In this document: piece after piece, positions 6,631-15,050 of the stretch
Layout of the letters: each line of letters begins with the position of its first letter
How positions within the stretch are numbered: the first letter of the stretch is position 1
DNA from: CAVTRI01 sp963737075
Lineage (GTDB): Bacteria; Actinomycetota; Acidimicrobiia; Acidimicrobiales; Palsa-688
DNA: 64,000 bases
Reading direction: 5' to 3'
NCBI GenBank assembly: GCA_963737075.1
Contig: CAVTRI010000001.1
Span: 2,046,001 to 2,110,000, forward strand
Translations under genes and position numbers: made by a program
Notes under the pieces: model-generated
Database searches by the model: none
What the model was told of the DNA's origin: nothing
What the model saw: the letters and a program-made list of their open reading frames with translations, nothing else

Positions 6631-9258
6631 TTACGGGGATGTCGCGATGAGCGCCAGCACGTCATCGCCGTACAATTCCAGCTTCGTGGGGCCGATGCCA
6701 TCGACGCGGCGCAAAGCAGTCAACGTTGTGGGGCGGGCGGACACGATCGCCTGGAGGGTCTTATCCGAGAACACCACGTACGCCGGGACCCCGTCCTTCC
6801 GGCTGCGTTCGCGGCGCCATGTCCGCAACGCCTCTTCGAGAGCGCTGTCCCCCGGCGTGGATCGTGGAGACGGCCTGTGCGCCACGACGCGAGGCTTCGA
6901 GGCTGGACCTGGGATGGTTCGAGGTACCGTTCCCGACAGTTCGGCCAGGAACGGCGAGGGCCTGTCGCGGTCGCCCATCACCACCACCTGCTCCCGGCCT
7001 CGCGTGATGGCCACATGCAGGACGCGCCGCTCTTCCTCGACGTCGTCGGCGAGCCGGTGGGGCAGCAGTCCCGCGGTGGCGCCGTAGACCGCCACGCAGT
7101 CCCACTCCATGCCCTTCACGCGGTGCACGGTCGACAGGATCACGCCCGCAGGATCCCATTCGCCGGCGAGCCGGGCGCGCAACCACGCTTCAAACGCCGC
7201 CGGATCCGACTGCAAGCCGGCCACCTGTACCAGCGCCTCCAGATCATCGAGGTGGCTCGACCCCTCCCCGCCGTGCGAGCGGTCCAGCAGCCCCATCGCT
7301 CCGCCCAGCCCGATCTGGTCGCGGATGAACGCCAGCAGGTCGGCGGACGTCGAGTGCCCGGCGACGGCCCGCAACGCCTGCACGTCGTCGGCAAGCGACA
7401 ACACCTTCCCGGCGTGCTTGTCGGCCACGGCATCGGCCAGCCCGAGCAACGCCGCCGTCGACCACCGGGCCCGGCGCCGCAGCCGGTCCGGAAACCACGG
7501 CGGCAGCCCGCGACTCGGCCGCCGCAGCACTTCGACGAGGTCCCGCGGCGCCACGGACCCTTCCGCGGCAACCGCGATGCGCAGCCACGCCAGGGCCGCC
7601 CGCAACCCGGTCCGCTCCAGGATGTCCGCCCGCAGCTGGGATTGCACCGGCACACCAGCCGACACCAACGCCACGTGCGGAGCCAGCAGCAAGGCGTTCA
7701 CCCGGGCCACTACGGCGACTGATGACGGCGGGTACGCCTCCATCCATCTGCGAACCATCGACACCAGCGCCGATGCCCCTTCCGCGCCGCTGTGGAGCTG
7801 AACGTCGAAGGAGCCGCCGGGATGTCGGAAAGCCCGGATCGTCTTCGGGACCCGTCGCCGGTTGTAGGACAACAGGTGTGTGGCGGCGTCGACGACCGCT
7901 GGCCGGCACCGGTAGTTGACCTCGAGGGGATGCGAGGCTGCGCCCGGCCACAGGCGGGCAAAGTCGATGAGAAACCTGGGGTCGGCGCCGGCATGGCCGT
8001 AGATGACCTGGTCATCGTCGCCGACCCCGAACACGTCGAGGCCCGGCATCGACAGCAGCCGCAGCATCAGCACATGCGCCGGCGTCAGATCCTGGAACTC
8101 GTCGACCAGCAGATGCCGGCACGCCTGTTGGACTCGGGCCCGCAGCACGCCATCGGCCAGCAATACCTCGACCGCGCCGTACACCTGCTCGTCGAAGTCC
8201 ACCACCTTCTCGTCCGCCAGGGCCGAGCGATAGCGCGGAAACAGCTCAGCCAGGCCGGGCACGTCGTCGCGCCACTCTTCCACGACCGCGGGGTCGGTGA
8301 GCCCGAGGCGAACCTGGCCGAGCGCCTCGAGATAGGGGCCGATCGGGTCCATGTTGGCTCGCCGCTGGCGGACCGGGGCCAGCCGCTCGACGATGCGCCG
8401 GCACTCTCGCTCCTCGAGGACGCGCGGCGGCGTTCCGCCGGCGAGGCCGAGCAGCCACAGTCCGAGGGAGTTGAGGGTCCGGGTGCGGGCCCGCGTGCCG
8501 TGGCAGCGGGTGTCGAGCTCCTCCTGGGCCTTCTTGTTGTAGGCGACCGCCAGCACGGCGTCGGGTTCCCAGCCGCGGTCGACGAGCAGATGCCGGAGCC
8601 GTTCGGTGAGCACCCGGGTCTTGCCAGAGCCTGCGGGGGCGATCACCCGGGCCGGTCCCTGCTGGTGAGCGACCGCGGCCAGCTGATCGAGGGCGAGCGC
8701 CGCGTTCGGAGACCGCGGGTGCTGTGCAATCGTAAGCCGTCCCCGCTCGACGGACTCTGAGTGAATGAGGACCGCGCCGTCGAGATCCTCAGGGGAAAGC
8801 GGCGACCGGGGCCCGCCATCGACCCATGCCGCCCTCTGGTCGGGCAGCAACACGTCCCCAACGAGCGCTCCGGCGCGGCATTCAACTGCACCCAGACGGG
8901 CCGCCTTTCGCCCCCACCACCACACCGGGTGTGCCGGATCCTGGCGGCCGTCGTAGGTGTTGGCCCACACGAGAAACTGCAGCCGGTCCTCCCAGCACTC
9001 GAAGTCGGGCGGGACCGTCCACGGCTCCAGCGCATACTCCCGCGGCTGGCGAAACCGGCCCGGGTCGACAGCCAGCACGACGACGACTGGCCGTCGGCAA
9101 ACCCACGCCGCGTGCAGCTCCCCCACCGCGGCCGCCGGGTCCGTGAGGGCCGCCTCGTCGACGACGACGACCGGCGCAGCCGCCCACGGCTCGGGGACGG
9201 CCTGGCCGGCTTCGATCACCACGCCGCGCCCGAGCGCCGCCGGACCCGGGGCGGGCAT
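6631..9258 (-). CDS. UvrD/Rep-type superfamily 1 DNA helicase with HRDC domain and N-terminal extension
   Basis: 875 residues. From about residue 200 it is a UvrD-family helicase: Q-motif region LDQLAAVAH, Walker A APAGSGKT (about 207-214), Walker B with VDEFQDLTP, motif III GVGDDDQVIYG, motif V STVHRVKGMEWD and motif VI VAITRGREQVVV. The C-terminus carries an HRDC domain (LEEALRTWRRER ... LRRVDGIGPTKLELYG), as in mycobacterial UvrD2. The first 185 or so residues form an extra domain with a beta-rich, Trp-rich segment that I cannot assign. The ATG lies 4 bases after the msrB stop, so it is the third gene of ftsH-msrB-helicase. Confidence 0.88.
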   Translation of the reverse strand: MPAPGPAALGRGVVIEAGQAVPEPWAAAPVVVVDEAALTDPAAAVGELHAAWVCRRPVVVVLAVDPGRFRQPREYALEPWTVPPDFECWEDRLQFLVWANTYDGRQDPAHPVWWWGRKAARLGAVECRAGALVGDVLLPDQRAAWVDGGPRSPLSPEDLDGAVLIHSESVERGRLTIAQHPRSPNAALALDQLAAVAHQQGPARVIAPAGSGKTRVLTERLRHLLVDRGWEPDAVLAVAYNKKAQEELDTRCHGTRARTRTLNSLGLWLLGLAGGTPPRVLEERECRRIVERLAPVRQRRANMDPIGPYLEALGQVRLGLTDPAVVEEWRDDVPGLAELFPRYRSALADEKVVDFDEQVYGAVEVLLADGVLRARVQQACRHLLVDEFQDLTPAHVLMLRLLSMPGLDVFGVGDDDQVIYGHAGADPRFLIDFARLWPGAASHPLEVNYRCRPAVVDAATHLLSYNRRRVPKTIRAFRHPGGSFDVQLHSGAEGASALVSMVRRWMEAYPPSSVAVVARVNALLLAPHVALVSAGVPVQSQLRADILERTGLRAALAWLRIAVAAEGSVAPRDLVEVLRRPSRGLPPWFPDRLRRRARWSTAALLGLADAVADKHAGKVLSLADDVQALRAVAGHSTSADLLAFIRDQIGLGGAMGLLDRSHGGEGSSHLDDLEALVQVAGLQSDPAAFEAWLRARLAGEWDPAGVILSTVHRVKGMEWDCVAVYGATAGLLPHRLADDVEEERRVLHVAITRGREQVVVMGDRDRPSPFLAELSGTVPRTIPGPASKPRVVAHRPSPRSTPGDSALEEALRTWRRERSRKDGVPAYVVFSDKTLQAIVSARPTTLTALRRVDGIGPTKLELYGDDVLALIATSP

Positions 9259-9262
9259 CAGG

Positions 9263-9661
9263 TCAGGAACGAGGTTCGAACTCGAGAGCGAGAGAGTTCA
9301 TGCAGAACCGCTGGCCGGTTGGGGCCGGGCCGTCGTCGAACACGTGGCCGAGGTGGCTGCCGCAGCGCCGGCACCGCACCTCGGTGCGGATCATGCCGTG
9401 GCTGCTGTCATCAACCAGTTCGACGGCGTTCGCCACGGCCGGTTCGGTGAAGCTCGGCCATCCGCTGCCGGACTCGAACTTGGTGGACGAGTCGAACAGG
9501 ACGGCCCCGCACGCCCCGCAGCGGTAGCTGCCGTCGTCGTGGTTGTGCACGTACTTCCCGGACCATGGGCGCTCGGTCGCTGCGTGGCGCAGCACCTCGA
9601 ACTCCTCGAGGCCGAGCTCCGAGCGCCACTCGTCCTCGCTCTTTTGGACCTCGTATGCCAT
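9263..9661 (-). CDS. msrB: Peptide-methionine (R)-S-oxide reductase MsrB
   Basis: 132 residues. It reduces the R form of methionine sulfoxide in proteins. Zinc-binding CGAC and CRRC pairs are present, together with the substrate segment KFESGSGWPSF and the catalytic site RFCMNS (usually RYCINS), whose Cys attacks the sulfoxide. There is no signal peptide, so it is cytoplasmic. A TAGGCT hexamer 6 bases before the ATG, inside the end of ftsH, suggests an additional internal leaderless promoter. The stop of ftsH is 9 bases upstream. Confidence 0.94.
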   Translation of the reverse strand: MAYEVQKSEDEWRSELGLEEFEVLRHAATERPWSGKYVHNHDDGSYRCGACGAVLFDSSTKFESGSGWPSFTEPAVANAVELVDDSSHGMIRTEVRCRRCGSHLGHVFDDGPAPTGQRFCMNSLALEFEPRS

Positions 9662-9670
9662 GCCGGCAGC

Positions 9671-11626
9671 CTACGTCGGTTTGTTCACAGTCGAGGCGGG
9701 AACCGAGGCGGGGACGGGCCGGTGGCGGTCCGATACCCGTGGCGCGGCGTCCCCGAGAATGGCGAGCAGCTCCTCGCCGTCGATCGTTTCTTTTTCCAAA
9801 AGCAAATCCACCACCCGATCCAGCTCTGACCGGTGCCGCTGGAGCAGATCCGTCGCCCGAACCTCGGCGTCGCGCAGCAGCCGGGCGACTTCTTCGTCGA
9901 TTGCCCGCTGCGTCGCCTCCGCGAACGGCCGGCCGGCAAGCCCGCCCTCTCCCAGATAGCCCGGACCATCCGACGCGTACCCGATGGGCCCCACTCGATC
10001 TGAGAGCCCCCACTCCCGAACCATGCGCACCGCAAGCTGCGTGGCGCCGGCCAGGTCGTTGGAAGCGCCCGTGGACGCCTCGCCGACCACCAGCCGCTCG
10101 GCGGCCCGTCCGCCGAGGCGCACCGCCAGCGAGTCATCCAGCCAGCTCTCCGGGTACAGCCGGCGCTCCGCCTCCGGCAGCTGCTCGGTGACGCCCAGAG
10201 CCTGGCCGGAAGGCAGGATCGTCACCTTGGCGACCGGGTCGGCGTGCTCGGACAGCGCGGCGACCATGGCGTGGCCGGTCTCGTGGACCGCGACCGCGTA
10301 CTTCTCTTCCGGGAGCAAGGCGTTGGAGCTCTCCCGCCGGCCGAGCAGAATGCGGTCCCGGGCGGTGTCGAAATCCGCAGCGCTGATGACCGTCCGGTTG
10401 TCGCGCACGGCGTTGATGGCGGCCTCGTTGACCAGGTTGGCGAGGTCCGCCCCCGAGAATCCCGGGGTACCCCGCGCCGTGATGCTTAGGTCGACGTCGG
10501 CTGCGAGCTGCTTGCCGCTGGCGTGGACTTCGAGGATGGCTCGCCGTTCGGCCAGGTTGGGCAGAGGGATTTCGACGGTTCGGTCGAACCGGCCCGGGCG
10601 AAGGAGAGCGGGGTCGAGCGTCTCGGGCCGGTTGGTGGCAGCGATCACCACCACGCCGGTGGCGGGGTCGAAACCGTCCATCTCCGCCAACAACTGATTG
10701 AGGGTTTGCTCCCGCTCGTCGTTGCCGCCGAAGCCGACGCCGGCGCCCCGCCGGCCGCCGATGGCGTCGATCTCGTCGATGAAGACGATGGACGGCGCTC
10801 GCTTCCGGGCATCGCCGAACAGGTCCCGCACCCGGGAGGCCCCCACCCCAACGAACATCTCCACGAAGCTCGACCCCGTGAGGGCGAGGAATGGAACCCC
10901 CGCCTCGCCCGCCACCGCTCGGGCCAACAGCGTCTTGCCGGTGCCCGGCGGTCCGACCATCAGCACCCCTTTCGGCCCGACGGCGCCGGCCCGCTCGTAC
11001 CGCGCCGGGTGCTTGAGGAAATCGACGACCTCGCTGACCTCGGCCTTCGCGCCGTCGTAGCCGGCCACGTCCGCGAACGTGGTCGACGGGCGGTCGGCGT
11101 CGTACACCTTGGCCTTCGAGCTGCCGATCCCCATGATCCCGCCCCCGCCAGCGAGCTGCTTCCGGAGCCCGCGGCCCGCCCACCAGAACAGCCCCACGAA
11201 CAGCACCAGCGGCAGGAGGTCCAGCAGCACCAGGCCGATCGACACGCCCCCAGACGACGGCGGCTTGGCGGTGACCTGCACGTTGTGCTGCTTGAGGAGG
11301 GCGGCCAGGTCGTTTTGCGGTGGCACGAGCGGGATCTGCGATGTGTACGTCTCGCCACCGGCGAGGGTGCCTGTCACCTTGCCGTTGGACTCGATCGTGG
11401 CCGTCTGCACCTTGTTGGCGGTCACGTCGTTTTGAAAATCGGTGTAACTGAGCGTGGTGGGCGTGGGCCCGCTGGTCCGACTGGCGAACATGAGCAGCAG
11501 CACGGTGGCGACGACGCCGATCAACAGGAGCCACGGGCGCCAGCGTGGGGGCGGCGGGGGTGCCGGGGCCGGCCGAGGGTCGCGCGGCGGACCGGACTTG
11601 GCCGGGTTGGACCAGTGGCGGGTCAC
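9671..11626 (-). CDS. ftsH: ATP-dependent zinc metalloprotease FtsH
   Basis: 651 residues. This membrane-anchored AAA+ protease degrades misassembled membrane proteins and short-lived regulators. A Pro-rich cytoplasmic start is followed by a transmembrane helix (WLLLIGVVATVLLLMFA), an extracytoplasmic FtsH-extracellular domain and a second helix (IGLVLLDLLPLVLFVGLFWWA). The AAA module follows with Walker A GPPGTGKT, Walker B VFIDEID and the second region of homology ATNRPETLDPALLRPGRFD. The peptidase zinc site reads HETGHA instead of the common HEAGH, which keeps both His ligands and the catalytic Glu. It starts with GTG and is the first gene of the ftsH-msrB-helicase operon. Confidence 0.96.
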   Translation of the reverse strand: MTRHWSNPAKSGPPRDPRPAPAPPPPPRWRPWLLLIGVVATVLLLMFASRTSGPTPTTLSYTDFQNDVTANKVQTATIESNGKVTGTLAGGETYTSQIPLVPPQNDLAALLKQHNVQVTAKPPSSGGVSIGLVLLDLLPLVLFVGLFWWAGRGLRKQLAGGGGIMGIGSSKAKVYDADRPSTTFADVAGYDGAKAEVSEVVDFLKHPARYERAGAVGPKGVLMVGPPGTGKTLLARAVAGEAGVPFLALTGSSFVEMFVGVGASRVRDLFGDARKRAPSIVFIDEIDAIGGRRGAGVGFGGNDEREQTLNQLLAEMDGFDPATGVVVIAATNRPETLDPALLRPGRFDRTVEIPLPNLAERRAILEVHASGKQLAADVDLSITARGTPGFSGADLANLVNEAAINAVRDNRTVISAADFDTARDRILLGRRESSNALLPEEKYAVAVHETGHAMVAALSEHADPVAKVTILPSGQALGVTEQLPEAERRLYPESWLDDSLAVRLGGRAAERLVVGEASTGASNDLAGATQLAVRMVREWGLSDRVGPIGYASDGPGYLGEGGLAGRPFAEATQRAIDEEVARLLRDAEVRATDLLQRHRSELDRVVDLLLEKETIDGEELLAILGDAAPRVSDRHRPVPASVPASTVNKPT

Positions 11627-11741
11627 AAGTGGTGTAACTCTACGCCAGCCCGGGCTGTTCCTTACCAGTCCTGGGTGGCTCGCGCGCGGCGTAGTGAGCG
11701 CAACTCAGCACGCTGCGCGCCGGCGTCCATCCACTGGCCGC

Positions 11742-12389
11742 TTACGTGTGCTTTCCGGCTCTCGGGTGGTAGTCGTCGAGCGGGCCGGGGTACGCCGCCT
11801 CCGCAATGTCGGTGAGCTTGGCGGCTTGGTGGCGAATCACCAGGATCACCACGACCACCACGATCGCGGCGACGATGCCAAGCACCACGTTGAGCGTGCC
11901 CGACACCCGGCGCAGGGCGTCGCCGGCCACGTAGGCCACGAAGCTGTAGATGGCAGCCCAGACGATGCCGCCAGCGGCGTTGTACACCAGGAAGCGTCGC
12001 CAGTGCATCTTGGCGGTGCCGGCGAGAAAGGCGGCGTATGTGCGGAGCACGGAGACGAACCGCCCGAAGAACACCACCTTGCCGCCGTGACGGTCGAAAA
12101 GATACCGCCCGACCTTCAGCTTGGACTCGTCGACGCGGACGTAGTGGCCGTAGCGGCGCAGGAGGCGGTAGCCGCCTGTGTGCCCGATCCAGAACCCGAT
12201 GTTGTCGCCCACGATGGCGGCCGCCGCCGCCACCGCGAAGATGCCCCACACGGACAGCTTGTGGGTGTGCCCGGCGAAGACGCCCGCCAGGATGAGAGCG
12301 GTCTCTCCCGGAAGGGGAACCCCGAGGCTCTCCGCCCCCACGAAGAGCGCCACGATCCAGTATCCGTAGGTGACGACGAGGTGGTTCAC
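11742..12389 (-). CDS. DedA family membrane protein
   Basis: 215 residues with about five hydrophobic segments. The DedA signature is visible: re-entrant SLGVPLPGETALILAG near residue 21, the GDNIGFWIGHTGG stretch, and the conserved FFGRFVSVLRTYAAFLAG with its functional Arg residues. DedA proteins act in membrane homeostasis, and some flip undecaprenyl phosphate or phospholipids. The GTG start is preceded by GCGAGG. Its stop lies 115 bases upstream of the ftsH start, in the same orientation. Confidence 0.88.
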   Translation of the reverse strand: MNHLVVTYGYWIVALFVGAESLGVPLPGETALILAGVFAGHTHKLSVWGIFAVAAAAAIVGDNIGFWIGHTGGYRLLRRYGHYVRVDESKLKVGRYLFDRHGGKVVFFGRFVSVLRTYAAFLAGTAKMHWRRFLVYNAAGGIVWAAIYSFVAYVAGDALRRVSGTLNVVLGIVAAIVVVVVILVIRHQAAKLTDIAEAAYPGPLDDYHPRAGKHT

Positions 12390-12497
12390 GCGACCTCGCT
12401 CGCGGGATGCGGGTTGGGCACCACCCTCATCATCTTGGCCGATGGCGCCGCGGTGCGGGACAGGTTGGTCCCGCGCAGCTTTACATCGCCGGTTCGG

Positions 12498-13571
12498 TCA
12501 TTCCGCCGGCTCGAACAGGCCTTCGAACTCCAACTTCCCGTTGCGGACCCGTCCGTAGAGGAGCCAGTCCCCGCGGAACATCCCGTGCTCGTGCGGCGAG
12601 CACGCAATGTGAGTGTGCGGCCCACCCGTGCTGCTGGACATGAAACGAATGCGCTCCAAGCCGACCTTCAGCCCCTCGCCACTCATGATGGGGGCCCGCA
12701 CGAGTCCCTCCACCAGGACCCGCGCAGTGTCGTAGGCGAGCACCGGGATGGCGTTGGGCCACAGTGGTGGATCCTGGCCGTACCGCTGCGTGAACCGCTG
12801 ATGGAATCCTTGCACCAACGGGTTGGTGGGATCGAACTGGTCGATGCCAACCCAGCCCTCGAATTTGTCGAATCCCATCAGGTAGAACATGAACGCGGTG
12901 GTCATGATCCGAGGCGGGTCCCACGACAGCTTGTCGAGGGCCTCTCGCATCAGCCCTTTGGCGGCCAGCATGCCGTAGCCCATGTAGACCAGCGCGTCGG
13001 GTTCGATCCGGCGGAGATTGTCGAGATGGGAGGCCAGGTCGGCGGGGCTCTGGCTCACCGTCTCGACTCCAGCGACGCTCACGCCGTGCCGGCGGCACTC
13101 CTGGCGGAAGAAGCGGAAGTACTCCTCGCCGTTAGGTGAGATCTCGCTGAGCACTGCCACCCGCTCGTGACCGTTTCGCTTGAGCCACGAGACGATGAGG
13201 GCGGCGTCGCCACCGCAGTCGCCGTTGCCGAGACGGAAGCAGTAGTCGCCGTGGAACTGTTCGGTACCGCACCAGCTGATGAGGGGAACTTTCAAGTCGT
13301 TGGCGAGCGGCCCCACCGTGATCGCATTGTCGGAGCTGTAGGCGCCGGCCACGCCGATGCAACCCTGGTCGACCAGCCACCGGAAGCCGTCGGTGGCGTT
13401 CTTCGCCGATCCCTGGGGCAGTCCGTCCTCCGGGTGCAGTACGAACTCGACCGGGCGGTCCAGGAGACCCTGCTCCGTCGCCTCGTCGAACGCCATGCGG
13501 TGGATCCGGTCGTACCCTCCACCGGGACCGTCTAAGGCCGAGCCGAGCCATCCGATCTTGATCGGTTGCAC
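12498..13571 (-). CDS. Periplasmic-binding-protein-like protein without signal peptide (LivK/AmiC type)
   Basis: 357 residues with the type I periplasmic binding fold of amino-acid and amide receptors: IKIGWLGSALDGPGGGYDR, GAYSSDNAITVGPLANDLKVPLIS, and AVLSEISPNGEEYFRFFRQECRR. The chosen GTG at 13571 follows a strong GGAGGAGGG ribosome site. Neither this start nor the longer in-frame form shows a hydrophobic signal sequence or lipobox. A cytoplasmic ligand sensor like AmiC is therefore as plausible as a transport receptor. No permease or ATPase genes adjoin it; the nearest neighbours are DedA and, divergently, a broken acyl-CoA synthetase. Confidence 0.75.
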   Translation of the reverse strand: MQPIKIGWLGSALDGPGGGYDRIHRMAFDEATEQGLLDRPVEFVLHPEDGLPQGSAKNATDGFRWLVDQGCIGVAGAYSSDNAITVGPLANDLKVPLISWCGTEQFHGDYCFRLGNGDCGGDAALIVSWLKRNGHERVAVLSEISPNGEEYFRFFRQECRRHGVSVAGVETVSQSPADLASHLDNLRRIEPDALVYMGYGMLAAKGLMREALDKLSWDPPRIMTTAFMFYLMGFDKFEGWVGIDQFDPTNPLVQGFHQRFTQRYGQDPPLWPNAIPVLAYDTARVLVEGLVRAPIMSGEGLKVGLERIRFMSSSTGGPHTHIACSPHEHGMFRGDWLLYGRVRNGKLEFEGLFEPAE

Positions 13572-13692
13572 ATCACCCTCCTCCAGGAGCCCCCACATGG
13601 GCGCCGGCGAATCTAGACCATGTGCTCGTGCCGCACGCTTAGACTTGCTCGTCACGGCGCCCGCGAGGACCGGGGTGACCAAGGGGCTTCGA

Positions 13693-14104
13693 ATGGACGT
13701 CACCACACTGATGCGTCAGGCAGCGGGTCTGAACGCCTGCTTCACCGCGCTCATCACCGAGGACGGAACGCTGACGTTCACGGAGGCGTGGGCCCGTGGT
13801 GCGCGGCTGGCCAACGCGCTGCGGGCGCTCGGCGTGAAGCAGGGTGATCGGGTCGCCGGGCTCGAAGACAACAACCTGGCGTGCGCTGACTTCTTCCTGG
13901 GTCGTCGGCGTCGACGGGCACACGCCCGTGACCGCCGACGGGATCGTCGAGATTTGCCGGCAAAAGCTAGGGTCATACAAAAAGCCCAGCAGGGTGCAGT
14001 TCACCACCGAACCGCTCCCGAAGAGCGTCGTCGGCAAACTTCTTCGCAAGGAGCTTCGCGAACCTTACTGGGAGGGCAGGGATCGCCGAGTGGCGGGCGC
14101 CTGA
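13693..14104 (+). pseudogene. Acyl-CoA synthetase (AMP-forming) with the whole middle deleted
   Basis: The first about 70 codons are the N-terminus of an adenylate-forming fatty acyl-CoA ligase (LTFTEAWARGARLANALRALGVKQGDRVAG...NNLACADFFLG). At about 13,901-13,905 the sequence jumps, in another frame, to the last about 65 residues of the same family (GIVEICRQKLGSYKKPSRVQF...PKSVVGKLLRKELREPYW, including the catalytic C-terminal Lys). Some 400 codons, including the AMP-binding P-loop, are missing, so no active enzyme can be made. Its 3' end overlaps the convergent SDR gene by 40 bases. Confidence 0.8.
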
Positions 14105-14904
14105 CCGACCCGTTCGGTGAGAAACTCCTCCCAGGTCCGCCGGCCCACCGCCCGGTCGGGCGCCAGGTTGGCACCCGCCCGCACGGCGCGGGCGGCCTTG
14201 CCGGGGAGCCAGACAGGCACCGTCGCCCGACGCTTCCCCGTGGCCTGGAAGTATCCACGCAGCAGCTCGGGGGTCCCGTAGAGCCGCGGCCCGGCGATGT
14301 CGGGCACCAGGCCCGCCGGCTCGTCGAGCGCCAGGCCCACGAGCGCGGCCGCCACCTCTCCGGCATCGATCGGTTGGAACCGCATCCCGGAAGGGACTGG
14401 CGCGACGGGCAGTCGGGCCAACCGCTGCGCCACCGTGAGGATCAGGTCGTGAAACTGGGTGGCGCGTAGCGTCGTCCAGGCCAACCCGGAGTCAGCGACG
14501 ACGCGTTCGGCCGCCAGCTTGGACGCGAAGTAACCGAACATCATGCGATCGGCCGCGCTGGCGACCGGGATCTTGTCGGCGCCGACGACCGAGATGTTCA
14601 CCAGATGCTGGACGTCTCTCCCCGACGCCGCTCCAACCAGCCGCCTCGCCTTGCCCTCGTCGCCCTTCTGGCTGCCGGCACAGTGCACGATGATCTCAGC
14701 GCCTTCGACCGCGGCGTCGACGCCCTCGCCAGTGTCCAGGTCGCCGATCACGACCTCGACACCGTTCATCGGCTCGTTGCGGCGTCGACTGAGCACGCGG
14801 ACCCGGCGCCCATTGTCCCGCAGCCCGGAGACGACGAGCCGCCCGAGCGTGCCGGTCCCGCCGGTAACCAGAATCAGCCCGCTGCCGTCGTCAGGTCGTG
14901 CCAT
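14065..14904 (-). CDS. Atypical SDR / NmrA-like NAD(P)-binding protein
   Basis: 279 residues. The Rossmann motif VTGGTGTLGR lies at about residue 13, with the segment VHCAGSQKGDEG (strand beta-4 region) and SKLAAERVVADSGLAWTTLRATQFHD. The active-site Tyr-x-x-x-Lys is not retained in the usual form, as in NmrA-like and complex I NDUFA9-like atypical SDRs that sense or bind NAD(P) rather than act as classical dehydrogenases. It starts at an ATG 12 bases after GGAGAG and sits downstream of nrdJ in the same orientation, separated by 146 bases. Confidence 0.8.
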   Translation of the reverse strand: MARPDDGSGLILVTGGTGTLGRLVVSGLRDNGRRVRVLSRRRNEPMNGVEVVIGDLDTGEGVDAAVEGAEIIVHCAGSQKGDEGKARRLVGAASGRDVQHLVNISVVGADKIPVASAADRMMFGYFASKLAAERVVADSGLAWTTLRATQFHDLILTVAQRLARLPVAPVPSGMRFQPIDAGEVAAALVGLALDEPAGLVPDIAGPRLYGTPELLRGYFQATGKRRATVPVWLPGKAARAVRAGANLAPDRAVGRRTWEEFLTERVGQAPATRRSLPSQ

Positions 14905-15050
14905 ATGATCTCACTCTCCATGCTCTCGATGGTCCCGGGAGCCCATAGGGCCACCCGGATCACTCCTGCAGGAATGACCCATCAGGACCGGAGAATGTGA
15001 CGTGCTCCGGCCAGCACTGGCGCCTTGAACTTTGGCGGGGCGTTGGACCG

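Noticed and set aside
14988..15010. CCGGAG/CTCCGG inverted repeat after nrdJ as terminator
   Set aside because: Only a 6-bp stem with an 11-base loop and no T-run; too weak to call in such GC-rich sequence.
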